From positions 87,104-151,103 of the forward strand of contig CALDHM010000033.1 in assembly GCA_937941455.1 (NCBI GenBank): a stretch of 64,000 nucleotides of DNA, written 5' to 3'. Both the position numbers and the translations under genes were made by a program. Positions 9,531 to 20,856 of the stretch are shown here, one piece after another. This DNA comes from an uncultured Pirellulaceae bacterium. Lineage in GTDB: Bacteria; Planctomycetota; Planctomycetia; Pirellulales; Pirellulaceae. Position 1 is the stretch's first letter; each line of letters opens with the position of its first letter. The notes beneath the pieces were generated by a model, which saw only the letters and a list, made by a program, of their open reading frames with translations, made no database searches and had not been told where the DNA came from.

Positions 9531-10838
9531 ATGAGAATTCCCGATCAGATCGACGTGCCGCTAACGGCTCGGGTCCGCAGGATCGTGGATACGGAACCTT
9601 TTCGCCGCCTGGCCCAGATTCGACAACTCGGTTTCGTCTCGTTGGTCTATCCCGGTGCCGTTCACCATCGGTTCGAGCATTCCTTGGGTGCTTATCGCTG
9701 TGCCTTGATGTTTTTGCGGCAACTTCTGCGGGTCCCTGCATTTGTCGAACAGGTCGACCGACCGCTGGTCGATGCGGTGATTGTGGCTGCCCTGTTGCAC
9801 GATCTGGGCCATTATCCGTACTGCCATCCCGTGGAAGATTTGGGGCATTCGCTAATCGAGGATCACGAGCGACTGGCGGAGCGGATGTTGACGGACGGGC
9901 CGATCGCCGAGTTGTTGGCTTCCGAATGGGCGTGTTCCGGTGCGGAGATCGTTTCGCTGCTAATCACGAAAAGGCAATCCCCTTCGGAGCGGCTTGTCCG
10001 CTCGGTTTTGTCGGGCCCGATCGACGTCGACAAACTCGATTATTTGTACCGCGACAGCCTCCATGCCGGAGTTCCTTACGGGCGCAACTTCGACGTAGGC
10101 CGTTTGATCGGTTCGCTGTGCGTGAATCGCAGCGGAGACTCGATCGGCATCACCAGCAAGGGGCGAACGGCCGCGGAGTTGATGGTGTTCGCTCGGTATG
10201 TCATGTTCAACGAGGTTTATTGGCATCACGCGGTGCGAAGCGCGACGGCGATGTTCCAGCGACTGTTTTTCGATTGTCTGCCGCGTCTGGACTTGAGCAA
10301 AATTCAAGCGAGCGATGACCGCAATTTTCCCGGTTTACTGCAGCGCGCGGCGATCGAGGAGCCGTTTCTGGCAGAGTTGTTTTTCGACCTGTTTGGGAAC
10401 CAGCGCAGACTCTACAAACGCTGGGACCAGCTGAGTTCCGTGCGGCATCGCGAGTTGTTTCGGAGAATCGCGCGGCGGCCCTACGGTTGGCTACGGCAGC
10501 TTTCCTGTTGCCTGTCAGAACGATTGGGACGGAAATTACGGCAGCCGATTCCGGAGACTTCGGTATTGGTCGACGCGCCGCCTCAGAATTTAGAGGTACA
10601 ATTTGAGATCGACGTGTGGGACGCACGGACGAACCAGTATTATTCCTTGCGGGAAATGTCGCCGGTGACGGCTGTTCTGGCCGATCAGCAGTTCGACGAC
10701 TTGGTCAAGCAGATTCGTGTGTTCGTTGATCCCACATTGATAGAACAAGTCCGGAACCTGAATGTGATAGAATTATTGGAAGCAGCTATCGGCGATACCG
10801 AGCAGTTGGAGCCAACGATGGGATGTCGCGATGAATGA
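9531..10838 (+). CDS. HD-domain phosphohydrolase
   Basis: The 435-residue protein carries the metal-binding pattern of HD phosphohydrolases: HHRFEHSLGAY (H and HS), then LLHDLGHYPYCH (HD), and the downstream D of GPIDVDKLDYLYRD. The opening DTEPFRRLAQIRQLG and VYPGAVHHRFEHSLG are typical of the dNTPase-like YdhJ group. It may hydrolyse nucleotides. The frame extends upstream to 9447, overlapping the previous gene. ATG 9531 (MRIPDQIDVPLT) matches the usual start of the family. Its stop overlaps the DAHP synthase start by eight bases, which suggests translational coupling. Confidence 0.85.
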   Translation: MRIPDQIDVPLTARVRRIVDTEPFRRLAQIRQLGFVSLVYPGAVHHRFEHSLGAYRCALMFLRQLLRVPAFVEQVDRPLVDAVIVAALLHDLGHYPYCHPVEDLGHSLIEDHERLAERMLTDGPIAELLASEWACSGAEIVSLLITKRQSPSERLVRSVLSGPIDVDKLDYLYRDSLHAGVPYGRNFDVGRLIGSLCVNRSGDSIGITSKGRTAAELMVFARYVMFNEVYWHHAVRSATAMFQRLFFDCLPRLDLSKIQASDDRNFPGLLQRAAIEEPFLAELFFDLFGNQRRLYKRWDQLSSVRHRELFRRIARRPYGWLRQLSCCLSERLGRKLRQPIPETSVLVDAPPQNLEVQFEIDVWDARTNQYYSLREMSPVTAVLADQQFDDLVKQIRVFVDPTLIEQVRNLNVIELLEAAIGDTEQLEPTMGCRDE

Positions 10839-12192
10839 CCGTCTGCTAAATGCTGCCGATTGGTATCCGGGCTCTTGGCGCAACAAACCTGCAACGCAGC
10901 AGCCCAAATACGCTGATCCCGAAAAATTGCAGGCCGCTATCAACCGGCTGAGCCGTCTGCCGCCCCTGGTGACCAGTTGGGAAATCGAGTCGCTCAAGCA
11001 GCATCTGGCATCGGTCGAAAACGGCCAAGCGTTCTTGCTGCAAGCCGGCGACTGTTGCGAAAGTCTCGAGGACTGCGCGACCGAGGCGATCGTCCGCAAT
11101 CTCAAGGTCCTGATGCAGATGAGCTTTGTGCTGATCTACGGATCCCTGCGGAAAATCGTGCGGGTAGGACGCTTTGCCGGTCAATACGCCAAGCCGCGGT
11201 CGGCGGAGTTCGAAACCCGCGACGGGGTCACCTTGCCCGTGTATCGCGGCGACATCGTCAATCGCAGTGGCTTCACGGCGGAGGAACGAGAGCCTGATCC
11301 CGAGCTGTTGTTGCGAGGTTACGAACGCGCGGCGTTGACGCTGAACTTCGTTCGCTCGCTGATCGGCGGCGGCTTCGCCGATCTGCATCATCCCGAGAAT
11401 TGGGAATTGGACTTTCGCACGAACTCACTCCGTGCAGAAGCCTACTTGGAAATGGTGCACTCGATTACTCGATCGATGCAATTCATGGAGACGGTGATGT
11501 CGGCCCATTTTCGAGAAAGCTATGGAGTGGAGATTTTTTCGTCGCATGAGGCACTGCATTTGAGCTACGAGGAGGCGCAGACACGAAAGGTGCCGCGGCG
11601 AACGGGCTGGTACAACTTGAGCACCCACCTGCCGTGGATCGGTTACCGCACCAATGCCTTGGACGGGGCTCATGTCGAGTATTTTCGCGGCTTGGAAAAT
11701 CCCGTGGGTGTCAAGATCGGTCCCAACACGACGCCGGAGCATGTCCGCGACTTGTGCCGTGTGCTGAACCGCGACAATCAGCCCGGCAAGGTTGTCTTGA
11801 TTCACCGGTTCGGTGTTGATCAGATCGACAAATGCTTGCCGCCGATTATCGAGCTCGTCCGTCGCGTAGGGTTACGTGCGACCTGGAGCTGCGACCCGAT
11901 GCACGGCAATACCTATCTGACCGACCAAGGGATCAAGACCCGCGACTTCAGCGATATCTACGACGAACTGGTGCGCGCCTTCGAGATCCACAATGAAGTC
12001 GGGAGCGGACTCGGCGGCGTGCATTTGGAGGTCACGGGTGACAACGTCACCGAATGTGTCGGGGGAGCAGCCTGTCTCGACGAAATCGACCTGCAAAGGG
12101 CCTATAAAAGCCCAGTAGATCCCCGCTTGAATTACGACCAAGCCATGGAGTTGGCGTTCTTGATGTCGGAAAAAATGAGTCGCAAACGCTGA
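10831..12192 (+). CDS. Class II 3-deoxy-7-phosphoheptulonate (DAHP) synthase
   Basis: It condenses phosphoenolpyruvate and erythrose 4-phosphate in the first step of the shikimate pathway. Class II hallmarks are clear: the N-terminal WYPGSWRNKPATQQPKY, QAGDCCESLEDC with the metal cysteine, VRVGRFAGQYAKPRS, and the C-terminal WSCDPMHGNT and GVHLEVTGDNVTEC. Length, 453 residues, is normal for class II and much longer than the E. coli type. The ATG lies within ATGAATGA, overlapping the end of the HD-domain gene. The DUF1338 gene is convergent, 24 bases away. Confidence 0.95.
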   Translation: MNDRLLNAADWYPGSWRNKPATQQPKYADPEKLQAAINRLSRLPPLVTSWEIESLKQHLASVENGQAFLLQAGDCCESLEDCATEAIVRNLKVLMQMSFVLIYGSLRKIVRVGRFAGQYAKPRSAEFETRDGVTLPVYRGDIVNRSGFTAEEREPDPELLLRGYERAALTLNFVRSLIGGGFADLHHPENWELDFRTNSLRAEAYLEMVHSITRSMQFMETVMSAHFRESYGVEIFSSHEALHLSYEEAQTRKVPRRTGWYNLSTHLPWIGYRTNALDGAHVEYFRGLENPVGVKIGPNTTPEHVRDLCRVLNRDNQPGKVVLIHRFGVDQIDKCLPPIIELVRRVGLRATWSCDPMHGNTYLTDQGIKTRDFSDIYDELVRAFEIHNEVGSGLGGVHLEVTGDNVTECVGGAACLDEIDLQRAYKSPVDPRLNYDQAMELAFLMSEKMSRKR

Positions 12193-12216
12193 TCGCCGGG
12201 CGGTGAACTGTCGCTG

Positions 12217-13152
12217 TTACATGGCTGTTTGATGCCGCTCCGTTTGCGTCGAATAGGTGCTCTCGAAGATTTTGTCGGCATTTTGGGCTTCGAAGCCATC
12301 CCGACGATGTTGCCGCCGAATCTGCTCGGCGGGCAAACTCGCATATTCCGGCAAGACCCTGCGCTCGGCGAACTCGACGTAGGATCCCGAAATCCTCTGC
12401 ACGATCGTTCCGCCTTGTCCGTCGTCGAAGGTTGCCTCCACCATTTCGGCGATCGTCGAACTCTGAATCAATAATCCGTCGGGGCTATGTTTCGCCTTGC
12501 CACCGGCGTCGTTCAAGCGGAATCCATTGCGCTCAAGATAGACATTGAATTCTTCGATGGTGTTGTAGCCAAGAGGCAGGTTATGAACGCTGACGGTGAA
12601 ATGATTGAGGTAGTAACGATTGTAGATGACCCACGCCGCGTACTCACTTTCCTCAGCCAAACGTTGATAATCGGACCAGAGCGGAGTTCGCCACAAGGGT
12701 TGATGCAAGAAGGCATCCACGGCGGCGCCATCGTCAAGGTTCAGATGCTCGACGGGATCGGCCTTGACTTCGTCGGTGTACGACAAGATGATCCGCTGCG
12801 TCTCTGCGCTCAAATCGCCAACACGAAGCTCACTGATAAAAATCCGCGGATGCCGGTCGGTAGGGGGGGCGTACCAAAACGCATTCAGCTTCTTTCCCGG
12901 AAAATTGTACGGATCGCGCCGCTGGTAACCGTAGTGCAAGAAAATTTTTTCGAACGATCGAATCCCTAGTTGAGGCACTCCCATCGTTCGAAAGGCGATG
13001 TGATCGTTTTCGATGTCTTCGGCGGATGCGATCAACCCATCCCGCACCATGCATTGCACCACGCGCTGGACATAGGGTACGCGTTCGGAATAGCGTCGCA
13101 TCAGGCCATCGAGAACGAAATCGAGAGTCTTAATATGCTGAGGAGTTGACAT
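12217..13152 (-). CDS. DUF1338 protein, 2-oxoadipate dioxygenase/decarboxylase-like (HglS family)
   Basis: The protein matches the DUF1338 family, whose characterised member HglS converts 2-oxoadipate to D-2-hydroxyglutarate in lysine breakdown, using Fe(II). Candidate metal ligands are seen in the right order: His51 (DHIAFRTMG), His184 (NHFTVSVHNL) and Glu260 (SGSYVEFAER). Length, 311 residues, is shorter than HglS, as in many non-pseudomonad members. ATG 13152 (MSTPQHIK) has GGCGG nine bases upstream; ATG 13161 is an alternative. No other lysine-catabolic gene is nearby, so the physiological substrate is open. Confidence 0.8.
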   Translation of the reverse strand: MSTPQHIKTLDFVLDGLMRRYSERVPYVQRVVQCMVRDGLIASAEDIENDHIAFRTMGVPQLGIRSFEKIFLHYGYQRRDPYNFPGKKLNAFWYAPPTDRHPRIFISELRVGDLSAETQRIILSYTDEVKADPVEHLNLDDGAAVDAFLHQPLWRTPLWSDYQRLAEESEYAAWVIYNRYYLNHFTVSVHNLPLGYNTIEEFNVYLERNGFRLNDAGGKAKHSPDGLLIQSSTIAEMVEATFDDGQGGTIVQRISGSYVEFAERRVLPEYASLPAEQIRRQHRRDGFEAQNADKIFESTYSTQTERHQTAM

Positions 13153-13227
13153 GCAGATCATCCGCCGTTGTAGGTAAAACTCGCATACGTAGGTATCAGG
13201 GTGACGGTCGCCCTGAGTCGAAAACCT

Positions 13228-13758
13228 TCAATATCGGATCAAACTAAACACCGGGTGCGGCGCCAAACGTTGCGCTCCATTGAGGAACGACAACTCGATC
13301 AAGAACGCGCAGCTGACGACCTTCGCCTCGCAGTCCTCGATCATCTTGACACAAGCCTCGACCGTTCCTCCCGTGGCCAGCAGGTCGTCGACCACCAGTA
13401 CATTTTGTCCTTTTTCGATTCCATCGACGTGCATTTCCAAGGTGTCGTTTCCGTACTCCAGTTGGTAGCTGTAGGAACGTTTTTCGTACGGCAGCTTGCC
13501 CGGTTTGCGAATTGGCACGAAGCCGACCTTGAGTTCGAGAGCCAGAGGGGCCGCAAACAGAAATCCCCGCGCCTCCGCCGCGACAACGACATCGATCGGC
13601 AGCTTGCGAAAATGGTCCGCCATGGCTTGCACTGCTGCGTGAAACGCTTCGTAGTTGGCCAGCAATGGCGTGATATCCTTGAAAACGATTCCGGGTTTCG
13701 GAAAGTCAGGAATGTCGCGGATGTAATTGCGAAAATCCAGAGTGGCGGTACTCGGCAT
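13228..13758 (-). CDS. apt: Adenine phosphoribosyltransferase
   Basis: It salvages adenine to AMP using PRPP. The PRPP-binding motif VLVVDDLLATGGT near residue 120 is intact. The N-terminal IRDIPDFPKPGIVFKDITPL and EARGFLFAAPLA are diagnostic of Apt. The 176-residue length is normal. ATG 13758 has GGAG six bases upstream, which decides it against the open frame to 13770. It runs in the same direction as the DUF1338 gene, 75 bases further on. Confidence 0.95.
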   Translation of the reverse strand: MPSTATLDFRNYIRDIPDFPKPGIVFKDITPLLANYEAFHAAVQAMADHFRKLPIDVVVAAEARGFLFAAPLALELKVGFVPIRKPGKLPYEKRSYSYQLEYGNDTLEMHVDGIEKGQNVLVVDDLLATGGTVEACVKMIEDCEAKVVSCAFLIELSFLNGAQRLAPHPVFSLIRY

Positions 13759-14058
13759 GAAGCACTCCAATTTAAATCAAGAGTTCGATGGGCAGGTGAT
13801 TCGCTCGCGGCCCAAAATCTGCCTAGGCTCCAGCGAGCGACAGCGACCCGCTCTGATTATAACGGCAAGTCTTCGCGCAATGTACGGTTCAGCTCTTGCG
13901 AAATCGCGCCCTGCCACGACATTTTTTTTGATCCCCGTGTAATCGAGTGGTGAGTTCGATTAAAATACGCCGAAGAGACCATGTACGCGGCTCTCCGTCG
14001 TTCCGGATACGCCCACCAATCTATCGTTTCCGTATATTTCGCAGCCAGCACCCCGTTG

Positions 14059-15330
14059 ATGTCCATGATTGAAGTCAAAGTCCCCGGTTTTGGTGAGTCG
14101 ATTCAAGAAGTTCAAATTGCACAGTGGTTGAAAAAAGAAGGTGAGTGGATCGCGAAAGACGAAGAATTCGTCGAGCTCGAATCCGAGAAAGCTACCCAGG
14201 CCTTGCCCTCGCCCGAGGCGGGCATCCTCACCAAGCAGGTATTGCCCAACGGAGCTTTCGCGAAGGTCGGTGAGGTGATCGCGATCCTCGATCCGAACGG
14301 CAAGCCAAACACAGCGGCATCAGCTCCCGCGACGGCCTCGGTTGCTCCCGCCACCACACCAGCAACGACGACCTCAGCGGCTCCGGGGCAACCTCCGTTT
14401 GTCATGCCCGCAGCCGCCCGCCTTTTGCACGAGCACCAGATTCCGGCAGAAGCGGTGACCCCATCGGGCCCCGGGAATCGGCTGCAGAAAGAAGATGTGC
14501 TGCGACACGTCGCCGAACGCGCGGCAACACCGGCTGCAGCGCCCTCCCCGCCCGCCACGGCCACACCGGCGGTTCGGTCGGAGTCGGCGGCCGTCTCTGT
14601 TGTTCCATCGATGGTGGTCTCAGACGGTTCGCGCAGCGAAGAAATTCGACCGATGAGCATGCTACGCCGCACCATCGCAAATCGGCTCGTCGAGGCGCAG
14701 CAAACGGCCGCTTTGCTGACGACCTTCAACGAAATCGACATGCAACCTGTGATGGAATTGCGGTCGAAATACAAGGACACCTTTGCGGAGAAGCACGGCG
14801 TAAAATTGGGCTTCATGTCGTTTTTCGCCAAGGCCACTGTGGAGGCGCTGCGGCGATTTCCGGCCATTAACGCGGAAATTCGCGGCAACGATGTCGTTTA
14901 TCGCAACTACTACGACATCGGAATCGCCATCGGTGGCGGGAAGGGCTTAATCGTTCCGGTCCTGCGGAATGTCGAACGGATGGGATTCGCCGAAATCGAA
15001 CGAACCATCGGGCATTTCGCCACCTTGGCCAAAGAAAACAAAATCAAACCTAGCGACTTGGAGGGAGGCACGTTCACCATCAGCAACGGTGGCGTCTACG
15101 GCTCGCTCCTTTCTACGCCGATCGTGAATCCGCCGCAAAGTGGGATTCTCGGCCTGCATGCCATTCAAGACCGCCCCATTGCGGTGCAGGGCCAGGTTGT
15201 CATCCGTCCGATGATGTACGTTGCCCTTACCTACGATCATCGGATCGTCGATGGTCGCGAAGCGGTGGGCTTTCTGCGAACCATCAAAGAGGTCCTCGAA
15301 GAACCAGCACGCTTGTTCCTCGAGGTGTAA
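14059..15330 (+). CDS. sucB: Dihydrolipoamide acyltransferase (E2), probably of 2-oxoglutarate dehydrogenase
   Basis: Domains in order: a lipoyl domain (residues 3-78, lipoylated Lys in ELESEKATQ), an Ala/Pro/Thr-rich linker, a peripheral subunit-binding domain ([12 protein letters not shown] to EDVLRHV), a second linker, and the catalytic domain ending [15 protein letters not shown] with its active-site His and Asp. GESIQEVQI and the [22 protein letters not shown] region fit succinyl- rather than acetyltransferases. The E3 gene follows. No E1 is in the window. The start is uncertain: ATG 14059 or 14065 gives a normal N-terminus; ATG 13981 has a GAAGAG upstream and adds 26 residues. Confidence 0.85.
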   Translation: MSMIEVKVPGFGESIQEVQIAQWLKKEGEWIAKDEEFVELESEKATQALPSPEAGILTKQVLPNGAFAKVGEVIAILDPNGKPNTAASAPATASVAPATTPATTTSAAPGQPPFVMPAAARLLHEHQIPAEAVTPSGPGNRLQKEDVLRHVAERAATPAAAPSPPATATPAVRSESAAVSVVPSMVVSDGSRSEEIRPMSMLRRTIANRLVEAQQTAALLTTFNEIDMQPVMELRSKYKDTFAEKHGVKLGFMSFFAKATVEALRRFPAINAEIRGNDVVYRNYYDIGIAIGGGKGLIVPVLRNVERMGFAEIERTIGHFATLAKENKIKPSDLEGGTFTISNGGVYGSLLSTPIVNPPQSGILGLHAIQDRPIAVQGQVVIRPMMYVALTYDHRIVDGREAVGFLRTIKEVLEEPARLFLEV

Positions 15331-15437
15331 GCAGATAATCCGTCACGACGCCCGTTTGGACTCGCGCCCCAGAGTCTAATTTTGTTCGCAAGTAGTCCGG
15401 ACTGGCGACCTTTATCGAATTGAAACACGATGTCAAC

Positions 15438-15459
15438 CGGCGGAACCGTCCGCCGAATT
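15438..15459 (+). promoter_or_regulatory. Hairpin just before the lpdA start
   Basis: CGGCGGA and TCCGCCG form a perfect 7-bp stem with loop ACCG, followed by AATTTT. It ends a few bases before the AGGAG of lpdA. It could be a weak terminator after the E2 gene or a translational control hairpin. Only the inverted repeat is seen. Confidence 0.4.
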
Positions 15460-15471
15460 TTAGGAGAAACC

Positions 15472-16860
15472 ATGTCGACTCAAAAATTTGATCTAGCTGT
15501 CCTCGGGGGGGGGCCTGGCGGTTATGTCGCTGCGATTCGAGCGTCCCAGCTCAACATGAACGCAGCGGTGATCGATGAAAATCCCCGCTTTGGCGGAACC
15601 TGCTTGCGGGTCGGGTGCATCCCGAGCAAAGCCCTGCTCGAATCCAGTCATCTCTATTGGGAGGCCGCGCAGCATTTCGCCGAACATGGAATTATGGTCG
15701 AAAAGCCGAAGATCGATTTGGCCACCATGATGAAACGCAAGGATCGAATCGTGACCACACTTACCGGCGGCATCAACATGTTGCTGAAGAAGAACAAGGT
15801 GACGCAAATCGTCGGGCGTGGACGACTCGCCGGAGCAGGAAAAATCTCCATCACTGGCGACCAGCCTCACACCATCGAGGCCAGCCGCATCATCATCGCC
15901 ACGGGCAGCGTACCCCTGATGCTGCCGGGAATCGAATTCGATGGAGACTGGATCGGCGACAGCACCACGGCACTCTCTTACGCGGCGGTCCCCAAGCATC
16001 TGGTGGTCATCGGTGGAGGCTACATCGGCTTGGAACTCGGTTCGGTCTGGAGCCGCCTCGGCGCCGAGGTCACCGTCCTGGAAGCGATGGACCGAGTCCT
16101 CGCCGGGCTTGACGGCGAAGTCGCCACTACTGCTCGCAAAATCTTTGAAAAACAAGGTTTAAAGTTCGTCACTAGCGCCTTCGTGCAGCGAGCCTATCGC
16201 CGAGGCAACGAGTGCGTTGTCGAGTGCCGTGACATGTCACCCATCGTCTGTGATCGCGTGCTGGTCTGTGCCGGCCGCGTGCCGAATACCAAGGGGATCG
16301 GCCTTGAAGATTTGGGAATTCCCACCGATCGCCGCGGAACGATTCAGGTCAATGATCGCTTCGAAACTAACGTTCCAGGAATCTATGCCGTCGGAGACGC
16401 CATCGGCGGTGCGATGTTGGCCCACAAGGCCTCGGAGGAAGGAATCGCTTGCGTGGAGATGATCGCCACCGGCCATGGACACGTCGATTACAACGCGATT
16501 CCAGCGATCGTCTACACGAACCCGGAAATCGCCAGTGTCGGCAAGACCGAAGAGCAACTCAAGGCCGAGGGGATTCCCTACAACAAGGGGGTTTGCCCCT
16601 TCGGTGCCAACGGTCGAGCCCGCACGTTAGGGGACACCGACGGCAAGGTCAAAGTGTTGGCACACGCCCAAACGGATCGGATTCTCGGTGTGCACGCCAT
16701 TGGAATTCGCGCCGGCGACCTTATTTCCGAGGCAGCTGTCGCCATGAATTTCGGCGCCAGCAGCGAGGACCTCGCCCGCTGCTGCCACGCGCACCCCACG
16801 CTGTCGGAGATCATGCAGGAGGCGGCGCTCGCCGTCAGTGGCCGCGCCATTCACACCTGA
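15472..16860 (+). CDS. lpdA: Dihydrolipoyl dehydrogenase (E3)
   Basis: This FAD-dependent enzyme reoxidises dihydrolipoamide in 2-oxoacid dehydrogenase complexes. The FAD motif GGGPGGYVAAIRA lies at the N-terminus, followed by the redox disulphide GGTCLRVGCIPSKALL, the NAD-binding GGGYIGLELGSVW, GVDAIGG-type YAVGDAIGGAMLAHKA and the C-terminal catalytic CHAHPTLSE (HxxxxE). ATG 15472 has AGGAGAAACC upstream, better than the open frame to 15430. It lies 141 bases after the E2 gene and probably serves it. Confidence 0.95.
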   Translation: MSTQKFDLAVLGGGPGGYVAAIRASQLNMNAAVIDENPRFGGTCLRVGCIPSKALLESSHLYWEAAQHFAEHGIMVEKPKIDLATMMKRKDRIVTTLTGGINMLLKKNKVTQIVGRGRLAGAGKISITGDQPHTIEASRIIIATGSVPLMLPGIEFDGDWIGDSTTALSYAAVPKHLVVIGGGYIGLELGSVWSRLGAEVTVLEAMDRVLAGLDGEVATTARKIFEKQGLKFVTSAFVQRAYRRGNECVVECRDMSPIVCDRVLVCAGRVPNTKGIGLEDLGIPTDRRGTIQVNDRFETNVPGIYAVGDAIGGAMLAHKASEEGIACVEMIATGHGHVDYNAIPAIVYTNPEIASVGKTEEQLKAEGIPYNKGVCPFGANGRARTLGDTDGKVKVLAHAQTDRILGVHAIGIRAGDLISEAAVAMNFGASSEDLARCCHAHPTLSEIMQEAALAVSGRAIHT

Positions 16861-16891
16861 GAAATCAGCTCGCGGGGCTTGACACGTCGGC

Positions 16892-17782
16892 TCAACGCGC
16901 AGCCGAGGCCAACATCCAGCGTGCTTGATCGATGACCTGCGGCAACAGCCAGCTGATCTCTTCACTAGAATTGATCCAAATCGCGTAGGACAACAATCCG
17001 ATCAGGACTGAGGCGATCATCACGATCCCAGGCACGATCAGCGCCTTACCTTGCATGAACGCGAAAATCGGGCAATACAACCCCAAGGTCAAAATGCATG
17101 CGATGCCGTGCGGCGGGGCCAGGCGCAACGCGATGAAGGACACCCACACCGCGCAGGCGGTCCACATCACACAGGAGATGATGACGCTGATCAGCGGAGT
17201 CGATAGTCCGGTGTAAGCGAGAATCGACTCCATCGCCAAGATAAAGAACAATCCGAGAGCGATCAGCACCAAGGCGATCCCTCCGGCAATGAACATCACG
17301 AGTGTCGAGTCGGCCGCGTCATCGCCAAAGTCTTGCCCCTCCGAAGTTACCGGGGTATCTGCGATCGCTTTTTCTGCCTTGGCAATCAATCGCTCGGCGT
17401 CCGACATCTCACTAGTGCTACGACGTTCCTCCTCGGACAACAGCACGGTCGTCTCCAACTTTTGGCGGGTCGCCATGTTGAAGCCACACTCGATGCAGAG
17501 AATCGCCGTGGGCGCCATTGCTGCGCCGCAATTGTCGCAGGTGGGACCGTTTGGTCGGCTTTCGATTCCCGCTTCGTCCAGCAGATCGAGCAGCGGATTA
17601 TACTTTTTCGCAGTCGATCCGGCAGCCACAGGTTCGGGTCGGTTGATCGCCGCGTTGTTGGAACCGGCGGGCGGGATTTTCATCGACGAACCACATTTGG
17701 GGCATTTTACGGTTTTACCGCCGAATTCGTCTCGAACGGTAATCGGATTCGAACAGTTGCCGCAACGAGCCTTGATCGCCAT
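16892..17782 (-). CDS. Double zinc-ribbon membrane protein
   Basis: Residues 1-40 form a ribbon with CGNC and CPKC pairs. A second ribbon near residues 80-105 (CDNC, then CIEC) follows a short linker. After an acidic spacer come five or so hydrophobic segments. The first ribbon (ITVRDEFGGKTVKCPKC) is of the same type as that at 8704-9477, so the two proteins share an N-terminal module. Function is unknown; such proteins are frequent in planctomycetes. AGGAAG lies upstream of the ATG. It converges with lpdA. Confidence 0.7.
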   Translation of the reverse strand: MAIKARCGNCSNPITVRDEFGGKTVKCPKCGSSMKIPPAGSNNAAINRPEPVAAGSTAKKYNPLLDLLDEAGIESRPNGPTCDNCGAAMAPTAILCIECGFNMATRQKLETTVLLSEEERRSTSEMSDAERLIAKAEKAIADTPVTSEGQDFGDDAADSTLVMFIAGGIALVLIALGLFFILAMESILAYTGLSTPLISVIISCVMWTACAVWVSFIALRLAPPHGIACILTLGLYCPIFAFMQGKALIVPGIVMIASVLIGLLSYAIWINSSEEISWLLPQVIDQARWMLASAAR

Positions 17783-18596
17783 GAGATTTGGACTTCCTGG
17801 TAAGAAAAAATAGACGAGGAATCGAAATCCAAACGTACATCAGGAAAACGAAAAATCATTTAATGATTGCCGAAAAGGCAGGATTTTTCCAGCATCATTC
17901 GGTCGAATCGCGATGATTTTTCAATTCCGGCACGTAATTGTCGGACGCGAACGGCTAGGCTTTGTTCCAAAACGAATCGCCGCAAATCGTTAACTTCAGG
18001 TTTTAACGAGATCCGCGGTTATCCATGGGGCTGTTGACAGGGCTTCCAACCAAGCCGAATTAACCCCGAAAGAAACTCCGTCGCATCAAGCAATCGAACC
18101 GGTGCGCTTCGAACCGGGAGGAACCCGGGTCAATCTTCCCAGATGACCGGAGGTGGTTTGGCCTTTCCCGCCGCCCAACCCCCGCCTTGTTTCACGGTTT
18201 TTACGAAATCGGAGGCCTTGCACTCTGCCATTTTGGCATATTTCGATTGCCGGAAAGAATGGCTTGCAAGGGAATAATCCGCTAATTTGGCTGACAAGCG
18301 GGGTATTAACGCAGAGATTTTTCACCCTTTTCAATTCTCCTGAAAACGGCGGAAAATAGCCAAAGCGACCGGGCATTATGAAGTTTGGCATCCGAAAAGG
18401 TCGCCTTTGGGACACTTGGCCTCCCTTTTTTTAAACGCCCTTTTGTCCACCGCGGTGGTTTGGCGCGCAAGTTGCAGCCCAGTCCAGCGTAAGGTCATTC
18501 CCTGCGCAAATTTGTCAGGAATCCGGCGAAGTCGTTTCCGGAGCGTAGGGCTCTTTTTGCAAAAGTTCAAACTCGCATTTCGACGGAGGAAATTGT
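17783..18596. other. Long leader region upstream of groES
   Basis: 814 bp without a convincing gene. It holds a partial REP-like match near 17955-17990 (CTAGGCTTTGTTCCAAAAC), a second partial match near 18190-18216, and a nested inverted repeat at 18216-18271. I looked for the CIRCE heat-shock operator (TTAGCACTC-N9-GAGTGCTAA) and found none. Confidence 0.55.
18216..18271. repeat. Nested inverted repeat upstream of groES
   Basis: Three nested stems are visible: CCTTGCA/TGCAAGG outermost, GCCATT/AATGGC inside, and GGCA/TGCC innermost. It could fold as one long imperfect hairpin on either strand. The left flank resembles the REP-like repeats. Confidence 0.5.
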
Positions 18597-18923
18597 ATGG
18601 CTGCGACCGCCACGAAAAAAGCTGCACCGGCCAAGGTGAATCTGCAACCGCTGGGCGACCGAGTGGTTGCTCGACGTGAGGAAAACGAAGCGACCACCAG
18701 CGGGGGCTTGTACCTTCCTGATACCGCCAAGGGAAAACCCACACGTGGCGTGGTGATCAGCGTCGGCGAGGGGCGACTCAACAAGAACGGCACGCGAACA
18801 CCCCTGCAGGTGAGACCCGGCGACCGCATCTTGTTCACGTCTTACGGTCCGGATGAGATCAAAATCGGCGACACCGAACTGTTGCTGATGCGCGAGGACG
18901 ACATCTTGGCGGTCATCGAGTAA
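18597..18923 (+). CDS. groES: Co-chaperonin GroES
   Basis: The 108-residue protein caps GroEL. The core runs from LQPLGDRVVARREENE through the mobile loop TTSGGLYLPDTAKGKPTRG to the C-terminal LLLMREDDILAVIE. An extra Ala/Lys-rich N-terminal stretch of about 14 residues precedes the usual start. GGAGG lies seven bases before the ATG, a strong site. groEL follows 74 bases downstream, the normal operon order. Confidence 0.97.
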   Translation: MAATATKKAAPAKVNLQPLGDRVVARREENEATTSGGLYLPDTAKGKPTRGVVISVGEGRLNKNGTRTPLQVRPGDRILFTSYGPDEIKIGDTELLLMREDDILAVIE

Positions 18924-18949
18924 TCGCCAGCAGCCAACAGCCTTCCTGA

Positions 18950-20626
<1,677 letters not shown>

Positions 20627-20685
20627 TCGGATCGAGGTCGTTCGTCTTGCTCTATGGGGCTGTCGAGCGGCCAAAGGAAACAACT

Positions 20686-20722
20686 AAAAGGTGGTTCATG
20701 CACAATGGGCCGCCTTTTTTTT
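20686..20722 (+). terminator. Rho-independent terminator of groES-groEL
   Basis: AAAAGGTGGTTC pairs with GGGCCGCCTTTT as a 12-bp stem including three G-U pairs, with loop ATGCACAAT, followed by a run of eight T residues. It lies 60 bases after the groEL stop. Confidence 0.85.
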
Positions 20723-20856
20723 ATTTGCGGCTGACAATGCAACAGCTCTGACGACGATGGTGCGACACTCAGACGCCCAACGGTTGTCCCCCACCAATCG
20801 TTCCTGCACAATAGGAGGCGAAAACATTGGCACGGACCTTCGTGAGGGAGAATCAA

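Noticed and set aside
18034..18062. TTGACA with a possible -10 17 bases on, upstream of groES
   Set aside because: The -10 candidate GAATTA is poor and lies more than 500 bases from the gene.
18086..18744. Open frames in the groES leader
   Set aside because: Arg/Pro/Ser-rich shadow-like peptides that overlap repeats and the groES start; no protein character.
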